Below the pieces are notes generated by a model, which saw only the letters and a program-made list of their open reading frames with translations, had not been told where the DNA came from and did no database searches. The translations under genes and the position numbers were made by a program. DNA of 64,000 nt, taken from Pyropia yezoensis (lineage: Eukaryota > Rhodophyta > Bangiophyceae > Bangiales > Bangiaceae). Where the stretch lies: contig CM020619.1 in NCBI GenBank assembly GCA_009829735.1, positions 13,383,777 to 13,447,776 of the forward strand. The letters are read 5' to 3'. This document shows, in pieces, positions 10,962-22,133 of this stretch (position 1 is its first letter; each line of letters opens with the position of its first letter).

Positions 10962-12331
10962 CTGCGCAATTCTGCGGCGTACGAGGAAGGTGAGCTTGGT
11001 CCAGCGCGACAAGGTCTGTCAGGGGCGTGCGGCGAGTACTCTGACACGCTGATTGTCCCTGACTTGACTTTTACCTGCACGCGCTGCGGTGAAGATGAGG
11101 CGGGGGGCGGTCGTTCTCTTGCGTGCTATGCGACGGGCAGGTGTTGTCGGTGCTAGCCGATCACATTGTGGCTATGCGTCGGCCAGGGCAAAATTGCCCG
11201 CGTGCCCCCATGCCCATTACGTTCGCTTGCGCCGTGCGGATCGCCGTAGTCCTGGCCGTCATCGGACGTCGAGTGCGGGCTGCAGTCAGCGGCGCTACGC
11301 CACTGTCGCGCCGAGAGCGGAGCAGTACCGCACGTTTGCTGCCGCGACGAGAACGGGCCGCCACTGCCTCCCCCATTGCCCAACGGTGAGGAAAGAGGGT
11401 GGTCGGACCCGAGAGGATTCGGAAACCGCTTTACTTTGGGCGGCCTCTCATCTCTTCTCCACGTTCTTCGTCATTCGCGATGCGGCAGAATTGGCACACG
11501 AGAGTGGAGAGGCAAACTCGGGCAGCGTGGCGAGTGACGCCGCCGAGGAAGCTGGAACAACATCGGGGGGACGACGATGCCGTGGACTCTGGTGGAGACC
11601 CAAGCTCCGACGAGGAGCCAGTGGACGCTGACGATTTTGGCGTCATGCAGGAGTGGCGCTTGTTGGACACTGCGCACGCCGACGTCGTCGAGGCGCCGGA
11701 CGCCGACGTTAGAGCCCAAGATGTTATTGCACCCCTTGCCGGCGTCCTCGGCGCTGAAGCAGGTACACACCCGCTCTTCTTGAGCACACCAAGCCCGGCC
11801 GGAACGCCTTCGCCAAACCCGGATACTGGCGATGAAGAGGATCCCCTGCAGTTTTTGCTCTCTGCTCCACAAGAGGCGGAAAGGCAGGCGGCGAAGGCAG
11901 CTGGTCCGCTGACAGCCGATGAGTGGAGCGTTCCCCTCAGCATGATTGAGAGCGTCGCGGACGGTGCCGCGCCAAGCGCCTCCGGCGTTTTCGTGGACCC
12001 CGCGGAGTTTCACTCCGCACTGACGCTCAAGGCGGTCGAAGCGACGAGTGCTGTCGTCGCTGGGTCTTCTGTGCAAGCAAGACGCAGGAACCTTCGCCCG
12101 AGTTCGCGAGGTGCCTCAGCAGCTGGAGAGGACGTCTTTATATTGAGAGTTGGTCCCGTCCCTCTGAAGCGTGGCGACTTCCGACGTATCCTGCCGGGGG
12201 AGTGGCTGACAGACCAGGTGATGAACGCATTTGTGGAGCTGGTACGTTATCATCGTTGTGGACCTCGTGCGGGGACTGGGGGTGCTGGCGCTCCAGGGCG
12301 GTTCTACTTCTTTAACTCGTACTTCTACTAG
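10962..12331 (+). pseudogene. Second copy of the Cys-cluster/Ulp1 N-half ORF, frameshifted
   Basis: This corresponds to 4737-6107. One-base differences near 11107, 11310, 11348, 11392 and 11567 break the ORF into pieces, while the stretch from about 11575 to the TAG at 12331 is the same as in copy 1. The frame is open in copy 1, so these indels are more likely sequence errors than mutations. Confidence 0.7.
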
Positions 12332-12775
12332 TTGATGAACCAGCATGGGAGGTACCAGTACGCTGCCGTACGGCGGTGGACCTCGAACCGGAACGTGCTG
12401 GACTGCGAGACTGTGTTCATACCTGTCAACGTGGGTAACAACCACTGGGTGTTGTGCGTGGTGGAATGGAGCAAAGGTGTAGTGGGAGTGTATGACTCGC
12501 TTGGGAGCAGCCTCGCCGTCGGAAACAACGTTGCCAAGTGGGTCGCCGACGAGGCGAGCACAAAGGGTCTCGCTGCGCAGACGATCGTAGTGGAGGAGCG
12601 GACCTGCATTCAGCAGCGGAACGGCGACGACTGCGGCGTCTTTGTATGTATGTGTATGGAGCTGCTTGCCAGGGACATGTCTGTCCTCGACTTATCGCCC
12701 TTGAGGGGGAAGTACTACCGGCGCCGCATCGCTGCTCAAATTCTCAGCAAGCAGCTGCTCGGCGGGTGGGAGTGA
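12332..12775 (+). CDS. Ulp1/SENP-like C48 protease, catalytic half (second copy)
   Basis: Identical in protein sequence to 6108-6551, with the same His, Asp, Gln and Cys catalytic positions and the same TAG directly upstream. It is probably the same locus assembled twice. Confidence 0.85.
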   Translation: MMNQHGRYQYAAVRRWTSNRNVLDCETVFIPVNVGNNHWVLCVVEWSKGVVGVYDSLGSSLAVGNNVAKWVADEASTKGLAAQTIVVEERTCIQQRNGDDCGVFVCMCMELLARDMSVLDLSPLRGKYYRRRIAAQILSKQLLGGWE

Positions 12776-14942
12776 GTCCTCTACTTTTACTGCGCTTCTT
12801 CTGGTACTGAGTACAAGAGCGTGTTGTTGAGACGGACTGGCGGCACATACGAGTGCGTGCTGCTTATGGTACAGGAAGAGGATCACAGGCCCCCTGACGT
12901 ACCGCGCGCGGGTTCTCGGAGCCACCGCCGCCCGGGAGCCCGCATGCGCCGCGGTGGTGCTGGCTGCCGCACAGGGGCAGTCCAAGGAGGCGGCCTCAGA
13001 GACAGCGCCGGCGGTGGCGGCGGCCGGCCGGCGGTGGCGGCAGCGAAAGCGGCGGTCGTGGCGGTGGCGGTGGCAGCGTCGGCAGAGGGGGCGGTTGTGG
13101 CGCGCGAGACTACAAGCGGCGTCGGCGACGTTCCGTGGCGTGCCCCTTGTGTGACGCGCGCACGTGCCGCCGGAGCTGGGCGGCGCACACGGGTGCAGCG
13201 ACTATAATGCATCGCCCTTCACCCCGCTGGAGACGCTGTAGACGCTGCGCAAGACGCGTGGGCGGCGGCGGCGGTGGTAGTGGCGCGCCTATCGTTTGGC
13301 ACGCTCACGGTGCGGGAAAAGGGGTACCTGACCGTCCCCTGGGGCCGGTGCGAGGAGGCGTTCCGCATCCGCGGTTTGACCCTATCGCCTTTCGCCGCCG
13401 TTTGAGAGCCCGGTGGCGGTGCTGTCGCCGCAGGCGTCCGAGCCCTGCCGCGACTCACTAACATTGGACGCTTCCTGGTCAGAGGATGCCGGACTGACTG
13501 CAATTGGCGCCGCGCTGGCGGCCAGTTTTTGACTTTTGTGTCTTCTTGGTGTCCTGCCTCCCCTGTTCAGCGGCACGGGCGCTACCCAGACTGGTCGCCG
13601 TCCTCCCTCTACGTTTCTTGAAGGACATGCAAACAACGGCGTTGCGCGGTCCCACGACACTGCACCGGCTCGCATGTCCGCCCTTCTCCCGGCACGAGCG
13701 CTTCATGTCGCCGGGTGTGGGGGGGGGGGGTCACGCGGCTTCCCATGTGGAGGAAGAAAGTGCTTCGGCGTGCTCGTAGCAGCTGAGAGGGCAATTACGG
13801 TTGTACTCGTTCACGTACACTTCATCGACATCCGCTCGTGTGTACCCCTTTTAAAAGCTCGTTCTCTTGGGCGTTCAGCGCAGAAGTGTCCTAGAAGCCG
13901 CGTGAGTGGGCACCGGCTGTGCTTTGTGACTTGAGTGAGGTCACATCCTTGACGTGGAACACAAGTGCTTGAATCGGCACAATCGTATTACGCGAAGTGT
14001 CAGCAAATCGACTTCCGCTGTGGGGTTGAAAGTACATCGGCAGGAATCGTATCGTGCCGAAATTGTCGAGGACGTAGATGCCAAACCGGCCGAGGGGTCC
14101 CAAAATAAGCTGTGGTGAGCCAGCGCCTAGGCCGTTGCCGCTGCCCACCAATGCGGCCCGCGCAGAGGGGCATAAAAAGGCGGGCAGCTTCAGCGGCCGG
14201 GAGTTGGACAGGCATCCCGCCATAGGGGTCGCATCCGCCCTCCATACGTCGCAACCCTTGGCGGTAATCCGGCCGCGCGACCACGTAGAGATACGAGGGG
14301 GTACGGGAGGTGTGCAGCTGCCGCACCTGGGGTGGCCACTACTGCGGGCGGAAACCCATACAACGGAGCCTCTGCGACTACCTCCCGTACTTCCCACGCC
14401 ACCCCCGCCACTTCCGTAGGGGGGAGTTCGAGGCCTGGGCACGCAGTGGTCCTCGCTCTTTCCCGACTCTAGCACTTCACTGGGGTGTCCAGGACGTCAC
14501 GGACCTGCATGTGGCCACGCGCTTCGTTGCTCTCTGCAACCCTCGTTCGTTCATCGTGCGAGCCCCTTGTCGCCCGGCCCCCCTCCGCTGGGTCGCGCGC
14601 TCCCCCTCCACTGGGACTCCCGCCTCCTTCGGGGTCGGTCACGTGCTCCCGCGCTACTTGGTCGCCCGCCCCCTCCAAGGCTGGGCGCTGTTCCTCCTCT
14701 TTCGTCCCCCACCCCTTGGTGACGACCTTCTCCCTGTCGCTTGGTCGCGCTCACTTCCTTCGTGCTCCGTCCCGCTTGGGCGACATCCTTCCCGTACCCC
14801 TCCCCCTGGAACCACTTCCCGTGCAATGTCGGTCACGCACGAGTGGTGGAGTGGGGGCTTCCTGCTGGGGGAATGCGTCCGCGCGAGGCGCCGCAACGGA
14901 GGCTTCAAAGCGGGGTACATCCCTCGAGTGGAGACCCCGATG

Positions 14943-15326
14943 ATGGCGAGCCGTAGGCGCACTCTGCGTGAGGGTTTTGTACTTGTCTGTGTTCGGGCGC
15001 GCGACCGGCGGTCAAGAGTGGTACGCGCGCTCAAGGCCAGTCGAGTGCGGGTCCAGAGAGTATCTCGGCTTGCACTGCGTATGCAGGTGACTTTTAGCCG
15101 AGGGGTGTCATTGGAGGAGGAGTCCGACACGGAGCAGATTGTTGGGGCTCCGATGGCCATGGACATGCCCGAGAGCGGAGGCACGGACGCGGACGCCAGC
15201 GGCGGCGGCGGTGACAGCGGACTGAACATGCCAGCCTTTGATGCTCTGGCAGCTTTCGAATCCGCAGGCGATGCGCAGACGCGTCCTGATGACGATGAAG
15301 CTCCCGCTCATGGTTTTCAGCAGTAG
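14943..15326 (+). CDS. Hypothetical small acidic-tailed protein (second copy)
   Basis: Same 127-residue frame as 8714-9097, within the duplicated block. No domain recognised. Confidence 0.3.
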   Translation: MASRRRTLREGFVLVCVRARDRRSRVVRALKASRVRVQRVSRLALRMQVTFSRGVSLEEESDTEQIVGAPMAMDMPESGGTDADASGGGGDSGLNMPAFDALAAFESAGDAQTRPDDDEAPAHGFQQ

Positions 15327-16284
15327 TTGAAGAGCTCTTGCGGCGCTGGTGGCCACAACGGCTTCGGCCGTGCTTGTGTGTCGCCATGTGTTGGTCTGAT
15401 GAGATTGGTCGTATGCAGGGCTTAGCTCATCTTCCTTCATGCCATGGCGTGTTGGTCTGTGGCGAGTGCGATATAATGTTCATACGTTTCTCGGTGCAAG
15501 CGCATCTCTTGTGCCTCTGGTTAGTACGCTATATGATTTTAGAAAGGCTGCGCAGTCTGACCTTCTTGTCGTCTGTCCATCAATCTTCTTCTGAGACCTC
15601 GCACCGCTTGGACGTCGACGTTTATCACAGCCGTCCGGCTTCAGCGCACAGGGTGGGGCGTGCGAGCCACACTGTTGCTCTCATTGCGCTCGTCCGGCGT
15701 GTAAAGAGTTGAAGCACATGTGATTTCCGGCAGTATGTGTACGGAGCAGCTGGTTGTGACGGAGGTGCGTGCGACACTCCGGTCTTCACCGGAGTGGGCC
15801 ACTCCATCCTGGGATGGCAGCGCGAGAACCTGCAGAGTTCTGTTTGAATCGGCACAAACATACAGTGCCGAAGTGTCAACAACCGGGATCGTCTATCCAC
15901 GCGATCGCACCAATTCGGCGTGAAGCACTTCATGCCGACACGGCACAGAGGACAGATGCGGGGTGTGCTGGGCGGCGCCCTCCCCAGCACTTCTCCCTGC
16001 GGCAGGCGCACTCGTCTGGGGAGACCAGTGACAGCCCTGTGGCTCCTGCATCTTCCCCTCCGTCCTCCAGAGTTGTCCAACAGAAGCGGCACGCCATCCG
16101 GGTGGGTACGCACAGAGATGGCAAGGAACTGAGCGGCATGGCGGCACGCCCGCAGTGGGCGTCCGCCGGCGCGCGGGCCACGCTGCGCTGCGGGGAGAAT
16201 GCCAGTGGGAGCAGCTGCGCTGGAGGACTGTAAAGAGGCTACATACGCAGAAGAAGTTGGGACAGTGGGTACCGATGGGCGCAG

Positions 16285-18357
16285 CTACGAGGCCGCCGGG
16301 GTGGTCACAACGGGTGGCAGCGCGCCCGTGTTCTCTACTTCGTATGGAATCCCACCCGGTCCCACCGGGTCATCTGACCGGTGGGTTGTAAGAGCTTCAT
16401 GTAGCAACCCAGCCGGTACCGGCTGAGGCTGTTCCGGCTTCGGAGCAGGTGTCACATCATTGAGGTTGATGCGTTGTATCTCCGTATCGGAGTGCAGGAT
16501 GACAGAGTGATCATCTCTGTGTAAGATCTGGTACGGTCCCTTGACCGGTTGCATAAGGTTGTTCCCTCCGAACTTCTGGTGTCTGATGTAGACCCAGTCA
16601 CCTTTTACCAGGGTTGCGTTGCGTACCCGTAGCCGGGCGTCAAAACTCTTCTGGTATCGAAGTTGTGTACGGTCAAGGGCACCCTTGAGCTTGGGTATCA
16701 TCCACGATAGCTTGGCCAACCAAGCTAAGTGGATCCGTTCGGCCCGTCGGCCCTTCGGTATGTCATACCGAGTGCATCTGCCCGGTGGCAGCGTCAGGTT
16801 ACCGACGCCCATCGGCATCACCCATTCCAGTGGGGCAATCCTGGTACTCCGGTGGGGCCTGGCATTGTATGCCATGGTCAAGACGGACAGGAGCCTGTCC
16901 CACGTTTTCGTGTGCTCTGCCACATAGCATTGGAGCATCTTGACGATGGTGCAGTTGAACCGCTCCACCTGTCCGATTGATTGCGGGTGGTAGTCGGATG
17001 CCCGACGGGGTTCGATGCCGAACATGCCCAGGACCTTAGTGCAGAATGCTGACGTAAGGTTTGCTACGTTATCGAAGAGGAGTTGCTTCATTACTCCGTA
17101 AGCACTGATCCAGTGGTCAACAACTGCGTTCATGATCGTGTAGGCCGTATCGTTTGGGATTGCTACTGCCCGTGACAGCTTAGTAAAGCGGTCTGACATG
17201 ACCAGGATGTACCTGTTTCCTTCTTTCGTTACCGGAAGCGGCCCGAGTATGTCGATAGCGACTTGCTCGTTGGGCCCATCCGTAGGGAACAGTTTCACAG
17301 CGGATGCCCGCCTATGAAGACTCATACGATTCCGTGCACACGGGTGGCATCCCCGGACGTGGTCGATTACGTCAACGGCCATTGCTGGCCAGTAGAAGAA
17401 CCTTCGCATTGCTGTGAACATGCGCGAACCCCCCGGGTGTCCGGCTGTGGGGTTCTCGTGTTCTCGATACATGACGGCCTGTCGTAAGGACACGGGAACT
17501 ACAACCTGATGCCGCCCATCGGCGGGTGCCCACCGGTACATGAGTCCGTCCTCGTTCTCGGAGAAGATGCCGGCCGTGCCGGCCAGGAGTTTAGCACGAT
17601 GGCGTTTACAGTCATCGTTATTGGCGTGTGCCTCGCGGAAGTCCGCGAGGGTCAAAGGGCACGCAAGGTGTGCCATAGTATGGCCAACCATACCTTGGGT
17701 GGCATAACCCACCATGCAAACCGGCACAACCGGGATGTCCTCGTCCACCTGCCGGGTATCCCCGCTCGGTGTATCGAGTCGCGACAGCGCGTCTCCCAGA
17801 TGATGGGTAGAGCCGGCCTTATATATGGTCCGGTAGTCGTGCTCGGCCATCTTCAGCCTCCACCGAGCTAGCCGACCGTGGCTGTCGGAATCCTTGTCAC
17901 CAAGGTTGAAAAGCCATCTTAAAGGTTCGTGGTCGGACCTCACGATGAACCTGGAACCTTCCAGGTATGGCCGGAGCAGTTGCACTGCCCATAAGACTCC
18001 GAGGCACTCGTGCTCGGTGGCACTATAGTTACGCTCAGCCGGGCTGAGTGTCTGGCTGAAGTACCCCACCTGATGCAGGTCCGGGATAGCATTATCGGTA
18101 CCGATGATGGTCTCTCCCTGTAACAGGGTGCATCCCACTTGGGTATCGCAGGCATCGCCGTCGATGACAAAGGTCCCGCGTCTATGCGGCAACGCAAGCA
18201 CGGGTGGGGCTAGCAGAGCTTGCTTGAGCAGCTCGAATGCCTCTCCCTCGCTGGGCGAGGGAGGTTGAAGTACCTTTGGCAAGGCGCTCCTCGTCAAAAC
18301 CGTTAACGGTTTGGCTATACGAGCGAAGTCCTTGACTACCGTCGGTATACGTCGCAC
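16285..18357 (-). CDS. pol: Gypsy A pol, RNase H and integrase
   Basis: 690 codons. The N-terminus continues the RT connection region (KDFARIAKPLTVLT), followed by the RNase H motifs VIDGDACDTQVGC and SATEHECLGVLWAV and by RSDHEPLRWLF. The integrase zinc finger reads HENPTAGHPGG ... CHPCARNR. The catalytic core has VAIDILGPLP, a second Asp in LLFDNVANLTS (normally SDNGPQF, so degenerate) and Glu in HPQSIGQVERFN. The C-terminal GDWVYIRHQKF segment fits a gypsy integrase tail; no chromodomain is evident. The ORF overlaps the upstream pol ORF by 22 nt in another frame, so one indel near 18345 splits a single polyprotein. Confidence 0.92.
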   Translation of the reverse strand: MRRIPTVVKDFARIAKPLTVLTRSALPKVLQPPSPSEGEAFELLKQALLAPPVLALPHRRGTFVIDGDACDTQVGCTLLQGETIIGTDNAIPDLHQVGYFSQTLSPAERNYSATEHECLGVLWAVQLLRPYLEGSRFIVRSDHEPLRWLFNLGDKDSDSHGRLARWRLKMAEHDYRTIYKAGSTHHLGDALSRLDTPSGDTRQVDEDIPVVPVCMVGYATQGMVGHTMAHLACPLTLADFREAHANNDDCKRHRAKLLAGTAGIFSENEDGLMYRWAPADGRHQVVVPVSLRQAVMYREHENPTAGHPGGSRMFTAMRRFFYWPAMAVDVIDHVRGCHPCARNRMSLHRRASAVKLFPTDGPNEQVAIDILGPLPVTKEGNRYILVMSDRFTKLSRAVAIPNDTAYTIMNAVVDHWISAYGVMKQLLFDNVANLTSAFCTKVLGMFGIEPRRASDYHPQSIGQVERFNCTIVKMLQCYVAEHTKTWDRLLSVLTMAYNARPHRSTRIAPLEWVMPMGVGNLTLPPGRCTRYDIPKGRRAERIHLAWLAKLSWMIPKLKGALDRTQLRYQKSFDARLRVRNATLVKGDWVYIRHQKFGGNNLMQPVKGPYQILHRDDHSVILHSDTEIQRINLNDVTPAPKPEQPQPVPAGLLHEALTTHRSDDPVGPGGIPYEVENTGALPPVVTTPAAS
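17631..17650. repeat. Perfect hairpin, 9-bp arms, 2-nt loop
   Basis: Arms CCTCGCGGA and TCCGCGAGG around AG, inside the pol coding sequence. One of ten inverted repeats with arms of 8 bp or more that I found in this element. Confidence 0.95.
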
Positions 18358-20273
18358 ATCCCCAGGAAGCTTTTTAGCTGTGTCTGGGTGGTAGGGTATC
18401 GCGCATCCCGGAGTGCCCAGGTATTAGCTTCGAGCACTCCCAGTTTACCTGGTGTGATCTGGTGACCCAGATACTCGACGGTCTGCTGAAAGAAGGCGCA
18501 CTTTTTGAGGCGCAGGGTCACCCCGGCGTTCCGCAAGAGGGTGAGTGCCTCGTGGACATGTTGCACATGGTCATCCATGTTACGCGAGAAGACAATGACA
18601 TCGTCGAGGAACACTAGGCTGTTCCGCCAATTCACACCCGACAGTAAAATGTCGATGGCCCGCTGGAATGTGGCGGGGGCGTTGGACAATCCGAAGGGCA
18701 TCCATAGGAAATCGTACACTCCACTGTGACAGACAAACGCTGCCTTGAGGATATCCTCCTCTGCCACTGGGATCTGCCAGTACCCGGCATTGCAGTCGAT
18801 AGTGTTTAACACTGTGGCTTCCCCCAAGGATTCGATACACTCATCTATCCATGGTAAAGGGTATGAGTCTTTCTTGTTGACCAACTTGAGGCGTCGATAA
18901 TCGATGCAGAACCGAGGGGTTTGATCCTTCTTCGGTACGATCACGACTGGGGCGCCCCACTCCGACATCGAAGGTCGGATCACCTTAGCTTCGCTCATCC
19001 TCTTCACTTCTCCATCAACGATCTCTCGTTGCATAGGTCCCGCGCGATGCGGTTGCGACCGCGCTGGTCGAGCACCTGGTACCAGGTCTATACAGTGTTG
19101 GGTTGCCCCAATGGTACCCAGCGCCCCGCCGGTCCACATGAAGTAATGCTTTCTTAACATTCGTCGTACTACTTCAGCTACCGAAAAGGGAAGATGGTTG
19201 AGGTCTGCCTCGGCCAGTGCCTTCAAGGCTTCTTGGTCCTTTGGCGGAATATCCGCCGGAGCTCGTGATGGGTTAGGTTTCCCGTCATCGGGTTCTTGCA
19301 GCTCGGTGGTCTCGGCGACCGCCAGTACCTCAAGTGGTTCCACTTGACCTTTCTTGTCAGGGGTAAGGATGTCTCCTTCGTAGAGCTCGACAGTCCTGAG
19401 GATAGTTTCTTTCGGAAAGGTGACTGCCTCACGGCGATAGTTCGCCATCACGAGCAGTGATGACCCCCCCCCTGGGAGGTCTACGATACCATTGGCCATG
19501 GTTGACCCATGGCGCTTGTAGGTTCGTACGTTGGACTGGACTCTGCAGATGCCTGCGAGGTCACAGTAAACCGGGAGGAGGGTATCCGAGAACGGCTCAA
19601 AGCGAGTCCGCTTAGCCAGCCGGAGTGTCTTCGGTTCTACGCTTGCGTATCCCTCAGCCACGCTAACGTGGCTCCGTTGTAGCATCAGGTCCCTGACGAT
19701 AGCTGTCTGTCTTCTCTTCGTCCCGTCGGCCTCTTGCAGCTCGACGGTCCTCCGGCCGGTCCGGATTGCATCAACGTGAACGTTGATGAAGGTGCACCCC
19801 AGTATGCAGGGCACAGATAGAGTCTCACACACCAAGAAGTCAACTTCCGTAGTGAGCTTCCCGATGGTGACCCGCAGCGACATCGCAGCGGTCGTACGAG
19901 TGAGACGAGCATTCACATCCTTGATCGTGGGTCCCCGAGCAACTCTGACTCGCGAGAGCCACTTTCCCGGAAGGATATCCTTCCGGATCAGGTTAGGTCC
20001 AGCCCCTGTATCCAGTACAGGGTAATACGATCGGGTCGACTGGGGGTCAACCCCCAGTGTGGCTGATACCTTGAAGTTCTCCAAGGTGAACAGTACCTGG
20101 CCAACACCGATATCCAGCGTAGCATAAGCATCCTGAACAGGGCCCTTGTCTGGTTCCATGTGACGAAGCTTCCCGTCCTCTCCTCCCAACCTTGGTGGTT
20201 GGTCATCAATCCCCTGACGCCGTGTCGTCGGGGCCGGAAGGTGTACCCGGGGGTTGATGCGGCGTCGGCTCAA
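18336..20273 (-). CDS. pol: Gypsy A pol, protease and reverse transcriptase
   Basis: 645 codons. Residues ~83-96 hold YYPVLDTGAGPNLI, the aspartic protease active site (DTG). The RT starts with APVVIVPKKDQTPRFCIDYR and contains LNTIDCNAGYWQI (first catalytic Asp), MPFGLSNAPATFQR and VFLDDVIVFS, where FLDD stands for the usual YxDD. It ends at FLGMCDVYRR, exactly where gypsy RTs continue with FxxxFA; the continuation is in the next frame in the adjoining ORF. RT copies the element RNA into cDNA in a cytoplasmic particle and the protease cuts Gag-Pol. Confidence 0.93.
   Translation of the reverse strand: MSRRRINPRVHLPAPTTRRQGIDDQPPRLGGEDGKLRHMEPDKGPVQDAYATLDIGVGQVLFTLENFKVSATLGVDPQSTRSYYPVLDTGAGPNLIRKDILPGKWLSRVRVARGPTIKDVNARLTRTTAAMSLRVTIGKLTTEVDFLVCETLSVPCILGCTFINVHVDAIRTGRRTVELQEADGTKRRQTAIVRDLMLQRSHVSVAEGYASVEPKTLRLAKRTRFEPFSDTLLPVYCDLAGICRVQSNVRTYKRHGSTMANGIVDLPGGGSSLLVMANYRREAVTFPKETILRTVELYEGDILTPDKKGQVEPLEVLAVAETTELQEPDDGKPNPSRAPADIPPKDQEALKALAEADLNHLPFSVAEVVRRMLRKHYFMWTGGALGTIGATQHCIDLVPGARPARSQPHRAGPMQREIVDGEVKRMSEAKVIRPSMSEWGAPVVIVPKKDQTPRFCIDYRRLKLVNKKDSYPLPWIDECIESLGEATVLNTIDCNAGYWQIPVAEEDILKAAFVCHSGVYDFLWMPFGLSNAPATFQRAIDILLSGVNWRNSLVFLDDVIVFSRNMDDHVQHVHEALTLLRNAGVTLRLKKCAFFQQTVEYLGHQITPGKLGVLEANTWALRDARYPTTQTQLKSFLGMCDVYRR
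19967..19986. repeat. Perfect 20-bp palindrome
   Basis: CCGGAAGGATATCCTTCCGG, centred on GGATATCC, inside the protease-coding part of pol. The same core forms palindromes at 18747-18758, 21186-21203 and 21606-21617. Confidence 0.97.
20039..20058. repeat. Perfect hairpin, 9-bp arms, 2-nt loop
   Basis: Arms ACTGGGGGT and ACCCCCAGT around CA, 53 bp from the 20-bp palindrome at 19967. Confidence 0.95.
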
Positions 20274-20449
20274 CCGCGCTCTCCGTGGGGCTTTCCCCGC
20301 GGCTGTCCGGGGTTGCTTGCTAGGGTTACCCCAGCGACCCCGGATCGTCCTTCCTCTTACTCGTTTCCCGTACTCGGCCGGGTACTATATTCCGGGATAT
20401 CCGGGAGAGGAGGTGCCTCCTCGACTGCTAGTACTCCTCCCGGGGCTTG

Positions 20450-22133
20450 CTACCTACCCGGTGCCGGGCCTCTGGCGGGATACCCCCCAACGGATGCCTT
20501 ACGTTGCGCCGCTGCCCGTTGAGACTCCTCCGGGATGAGCGGGCATGAGGACACCCGGTGTTGGGGGTCTCCGCACAGCATGCATCCGGACGTGGCGGCC
20601 GTCCCGGGCGTCCGCGTCGTATTGTCTCCATAGGTCCGGTTGCCTGCCTCGGGCGCCCGAGTGCCTGCCCCTTGGTAGGCCTTGGGTCCCGGTGCCAACC
20701 GGAACATGGACTCCCCCAGCCGGTTGGTTCTACCAGCGATGTGCGGAGGTGCCTCCGTACGCACTGCCCATGTCGACAGGGGTTGGTGAGGGTTCCCCGC
20801 TACCGGGGCATACCCCGTAGTCCGCACATACGGGACGCGCCGGCCCGCTCCCTCGTTGACCTGGAACTGGGTCCCAGCCGGAGCGATGTACGCTACCGTA
20901 CCATGCTCATCAATCACCGGCGTCGCCGATAGCAACAGGTGGCCCTGTTGTTCGACTAGAGGTTCATCCTCACCGGTAGGGGTATGTTCGGTCGCCACCA
21001 GTACTGGTGCCGCCTTACGCTCCACCTTCTCTTGCCTCGTTACCGGAAAAAGATTGGGCTTGCCTCCCTCACCCTTGGGCTTCGGGGCCAAGGCGCATTC
21101 CGGGTGTAGCACCCGGTAGGCGTCCCCTAGGAACTTGCACATGTGCATCACTCGACTGAAGTTCGTCCGAGCCGTATTGGCTCCCTGTGCGGATATCCGC
21201 ACATGGTTGGGTACTCCTGCGAACAGGATGGCCCGTAGATCCCCTTCGCCGAGGAGCTTCGGTGGCTGCGACCCTCATTCCCGGCATCGGGGACGCCTGG
21301 CGGAGGATGCCTCGGACCCGTTCATCCACAAAGAACGGGAGGATCTCCAATGCCAGCCCCTCATTGACGAGTGCCTTGTCCGCGGCTGCCTTGAAGCTAG
21401 TCAAGAAGCCAATGACTGCCAACGGGCATCTGTTAGGGCCCTTGAACATAGGGACTCCCTTCATGAGGGCCTGCATAGAGCGGATCGCTCGGTGCGAGGT
21501 CGTACGCATCGATTCCGATACGGTAGTTCATCGGTCCCCCAAACGATAACGTTCAGGAGTCAGTATTGACCTGAAGAATTCGTTGACAATCTCCGTGTCC
21601 GCGTCCTGGATATCCAGTCGCTTGGCTAGTTGATGAGTAAACTTATCGGACTCCATCCGCTTCAGTAAGCTCGCAGTAACCTGCGCTGTTATCGCTTGCA
21701 CCTGTGACGCTGGAACTTCCGGTGTCGGCGCCTCGGGTACCAGAGTTGCTTGGCTCCCTTCGTCGATGGGATATTGCGAGACGGTACCGCCCCCCCCCAT
21801 CGCCGACTCTGTTCCGGCATAAGTATCCGCCGGATCATGTCCGCGGAGCCCGCTCTGGGTTCTACGAGCGTAGCGCTCCGTATGGCTACGTTCCACTTCA
21901 GCCGACGAGTCGGACCCTTAACCCGCCGTGTCTGGGGGTTGTCCAGGAGTACCAACACCAAGGTTGACCCTGGTGGACTCCGAAAGTAGTCCAGTCGGTT
22001 CGAACCGTACCGGTGTGGGAGGAGCCCGACGGGGTACCGTCGTATGGCGTGCTGACATCTGCACCGCCATTGCGTCCTCCGTAAGCTCTTGACGGGCGTC
22101 GAGCCCGGTGAACCGGGCCTCGATGTGAGCCAA
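20450..22133 (-). pseudogene. gag: Gypsy A gag, central and nucleocapsid parts, frameshifted
   Basis: Gag-like sequence runs through three overlapping frames: 22133-21528 (VTASLLKRMESDKFTHQLAK), 21509-21069 (LALEILPFFVDERVRGILRQ) and 21202-20450. The last ends with CMLCGDPQHRVSSC, a perfect CX2CX4HX4C nucleocapsid zinc knuckle at ~20525-20566. The helical middle part is typical of a gypsy capsid. At least two frame changes are needed, so this copy cannot make full Gag unless the indels are sequence errors. Confidence 0.75.
21186..21203. repeat. Perfect 18-bp palindrome
   Basis: TGTGCGGATATCCGCACA in gag, again centred on GGATATCC. Confidence 0.97.

Larger units (their letters stand above)
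10962..16692. repeat. Duplicated block, copy 2
   Basis: Near-identical to 4737-10461. After 16692 the sequence continues into the full gypsy pol gene, so copy 2 is the one joined to the rest of the element. Several one-base indels break frames that are open in copy 1. Confidence 0.95.

Noticed and set aside
18297-21203. Palindromes as a CRISPR array or terminators
   Set aside because: No regular repeat-spacer spacing, different sequences in each arm, located inside coding sequence of a eukaryotic element.
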